DNA from: a bacterium
GTDB taxonomy: Bacteria; Patescibacteriota; Patescibacteriia; Buchananbacterales; UBA6539
Length of the DNA: 13,009 bases
Direction: 5' to 3'
Assembly (NCBI GenBank): GCA_023246815.1
Contig: JAHFHR010000016.1
Location: forward strand, 1-13,009
In this document: positions 11,520 through 13,009 of the stretch, in pieces
Position numbering within the stretch: the first letter of the stretch is position 1
Layout of the letters: each line of letters begins with the position of its first letter
Position numbers and translations under genes: made by a program
Notes under the pieces: generated by a model
The model's input: only the letters and a program-made list of their open reading frames with translations
What the model was told of the DNA's origin: nothing
Databases searched by the model: none

Positions 11520-12971
11520 ATGGATTTTTTTGGAAAAATAAATAAATATACATTCCTGTCGCTCATTGTCGTTGAGCTCATTTCACTACTAACGTTTTTA
11601 GTGCCACCGCTGCATCAGGTGGCCTTTTTGATGGTCCTACTAGCTGCCATAGGGATGGCTATCTGGAAGCTTGAATACGGCCTGCTGATACTACTGGCAG
11701 AACTGTTTGTTGGTGGCAAAGGACAACTCTTTACTATTGACCTTGCCGGAATACACTTTTCAATCCGCATGGCGCTGTTTATTATCGTCTTTGGGATATG
11801 GCTAGTAAAAGCTAACAGCTCAAAGCTAACAGCTCAAAAATACATTAAAAATCTAAAAACTAATCAGGTGCTATGGGCGTATGGCCTCATGGGCATAGTG
11901 GTAGCTATCGGCCTACTTAACGGTTTACTGCACAATACTACCCCCAACGTACTATTTGACAGCAACGCTTGGTTTTTCTTTGCACTGACCCCGGTATTTT
12001 TCCACGCCATCAATAGTAAGGAAAAAATCAATCATGCCATGGAAGTACTACTGACCAGTACCTGTTTTATTGCGCTAAAAACGATTGGCACATTGGTACT
12101 GTTTAGTCATAATATCGCCGGTATTGGTGGACAGTTCTATGATTGGATTAGAAACAGTGGAGTAGGGGAGATTACCTACGTTTCCGGGACAATTTTTAGA
12201 ATCTTTTTCCAATCGCAAGTGTATATAATGATTGGATTTTTGATTGTAGTAGCAGTAGTGCTCGGCCAACAGATTAAAAATAGAAAAATACTATTTTTTT
12301 TACTGGGGTATTTGTATTTGACTTCATTTGCTCTAATCATCAGTCAGTCGCGTAGCTTCTGGGTTGGCACAGTCGTCGCAGTCGGATTGCTGTTTATTTT
12401 TTCCTGGATCAAATTCAAAATTGGCATCAAAAAAACGGTGATCACCATGGCACTACTCATCGTGATGGTTATTTCGCAACTTATGGCACTGCAACTGATC
12501 ACTGGCAACTTCGGTGGTAATATCGTGGCAGATCGGTTTAAAAACTTAACCAGCGAAGCGGCAGGCCTCAGCCGCATTAACCAACTACAGCCGCTGACTA
12601 CTGAAATTTTTCAGCAACTGATAGTTGGGTATGGTTTTGGTAAAACCGTTACCTACATCAGCACTGATCCGCGCATTGTGACAACGCATCCGGGCGGCGT
12701 ATATACAACATACGCGTTTGAATGGGGGTATCTAGACATCTGGTTGAAACTGGGAATGATCGGCGTACTGGCATACGGCTTTCTACTGTACACTATCGTG
12801 CGCCAAGGATTTAAAAAAATCAGCACTGAACCGGTACTGATAGTTGGAACACTGTGTGGATTAGCGGCACTACTGGCAACAAATATCTTTTCTCCGTATC
12901 TTAATCATCCACTGGGTATTGGCTATGTCATGTTACTCTCTGCAATCTACCAAACTCGCAATAATGTCTAA
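11520..12971 (+). CDS. O-antigen ligase/polymerase-like membrane protein, 483 aa
   Basis: A polytopic inner-membrane protein of the O-antigen ligase (WaaL/Wzy, PF04932-like) superfamily. About 11-12 hydrophobic helices are seen. The core motif SQSRSFWVG, with its Arg, lies about residue 282-290. A large extracytoplasmic loop follows, with GYGFG near 380 and TTHPGGVYTTYAFEWG, the His-containing region expected near the active site; then LDIWLKLGMIGVLAYG. Members join or polymerise undecaprenyl-linked glycans on the outer face of the membrane, which fits with the flippase operon upstream. The start at 11520 was chosen over an in-frame ATG at 11493 because the -10 box lies between them. A 14-bp tandem duplication lies within codons of a loop near residue 100. 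Whether it acts as ligase or polymerase cannot be told. Confidence 0.88.
   Translation: MDFFGKINKYTFLSLIVVELISLLTFLVPPLHQVAFLMVLLAAIGMAIWKLEYGLLILLAELFVGGKGQLFTIDLAGIHFSIRMALFIIVFGIWLVKANSSKLTAQKYIKNLKTNQVLWAYGLMGIVVAIGLLNGLLHNTTPNVLFDSNAWFFFALTPVFFHAINSKEKINHAMEVLLTSTCFIALKTIGTLVLFSHNIAGIGGQFYDWIRNSGVGEITYVSGTIFRIFFQSQVYIMIGFLIVVAVVLGQQIKNRKILFFLLGYLYLTSFALIISQSRSFWVGTVVAVGLLFIFSWIKFKIGIKKTVITMALLIVMVISQLMALQLITGNFGGNIVADRFKNLTSEAAGLSRINQLQPLTTEIFQQLIVGYGFGKTVTYISTDPRIVTTHPGGVYTTYAFEWGYLDIWLKLGMIGVLAYGFLLYTIVRQGFKKISTEPVLIVGTLCGLAALLATNIFSPYLNHPLGIGYVMLLSAIYQTRNNV
11808..11835 (+). repeat. 14-bp perfect tandem duplication inside the ligase-like gene
   Basis: The unit AAAGCTAACAGCTC occurs twice without a gap (11808-11821 and 11822-11835). 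Because 14 is not a multiple of three, the two copies are read in different frames (KANSS, then KLTAQ), yet the protein remains open and membrane-like on both sides. Confidence 0.9.
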
Positions 12972-13005
12972 TTTCTAATTGGCCATCAAAAATTGATTAG
13001 AAATT
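12970..13005 (+). terminator. Inverted repeat just after the ligase-like gene
   Basis: AATTTCTAAT (12970-12979) and ATTAGAAATT (12996-13005) form a perfect 10-bp A/T-rich stem with a 16-base loop, starting inside the stop codon. It may be a terminator; the window ends four bases later, so the downstream sequence cannot be judged. Confidence 0.45.
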
Positions 13006-13009
13006 TGTT

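Noticed and set aside
413..12577. Many open frames on the minus strand
   Set aside because: All lie opposite clear plus-strand genes, lack SDs and recognisable motifs, and have the Ser/Arg/Thr-rich look of antisense frames.
1..13009. CRISPR array, tRNA, rRNA, transposase or integrase
   Set aside because: No regularly spaced direct repeats, cloverleaf-like segments, or mobile-element proteins could be seen on reading both strands.

Overview
The window reads like a compact bacterial chromosome segment, most probably from a Candidate Phyla Radiation (Patescibacteria, Parcubacteria-like) genome. The reasons are an S9 tail ending APQWSKR, short intergenic gaps, all genes on the + strand, many small orphan proteins, major genes without Shine-Dalgarno (SD) sites, and a surface-polysaccharide locus dominated by GT2/GT4 enzymes. 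This lineage call is inference from style and composition, not from a database match.

Left part (1-1602). The 3' end of rpsI (ribosomal protein S9) and its terminator are followed by three consecutive one-gene transcription units. Each has a strong SD and an intrinsic terminator, and the second and third also have a recognisable promoter. They encode a 137-aa orphan (432-845), a 101-aa orphan with a glycine/aspartate heptad repeat (991-1296) and a 26-aa single-helix membrane peptide (1464-1544).

Middle left (1600-5560). lexA with a possible operator, a tiny ORF with a very strong terminator, a Mn-type superoxide dismutase, a GIY-YIG nuclease-like protein and a 668-aa TMTC-like protein (GT-C membrane domain plus seven TPRs). 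The last three are packed head to tail. A further small membrane protein (43 aa, 5616-5747) has its own promoter, SD and terminator.

Right part (5776-13009). A surface-polysaccharide operon: Wzx-like flippase, GT4 glycosyltransferase, GT2 glycosyltransferase, an RsuA/RluB-type pseudouridine synthase and a second GT2, tightly spaced or overlapping. Two more small one-gene units follow: a TTG-initiated 51-aa orphan, and a 146-aa zinc-ribbon orphan preceded by a 10-codon leader peptide. The last gene is an O-antigen ligase/polymerase-like membrane protein. Flippase, glycosyltransferases and ligase would together build, flip and polymerise or attach a lipid-linked glycan; the TMTC-like protein may glycosylate exported proteins.

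The main pattern is a split in expression signals. The small orphan genes have real 5' leaders, textbook SD sites and strong terminators. The conserved genes have almost no SD. Two of them (flippase and ligase) start six bases after a TATACT -10 box, which implies leaderless mRNAs, and in both the -10 lies 17-18 nt after the T-run of the preceding terminator. No tRNA, rRNA, CRISPR array, transposase or minus-strand gene was found.
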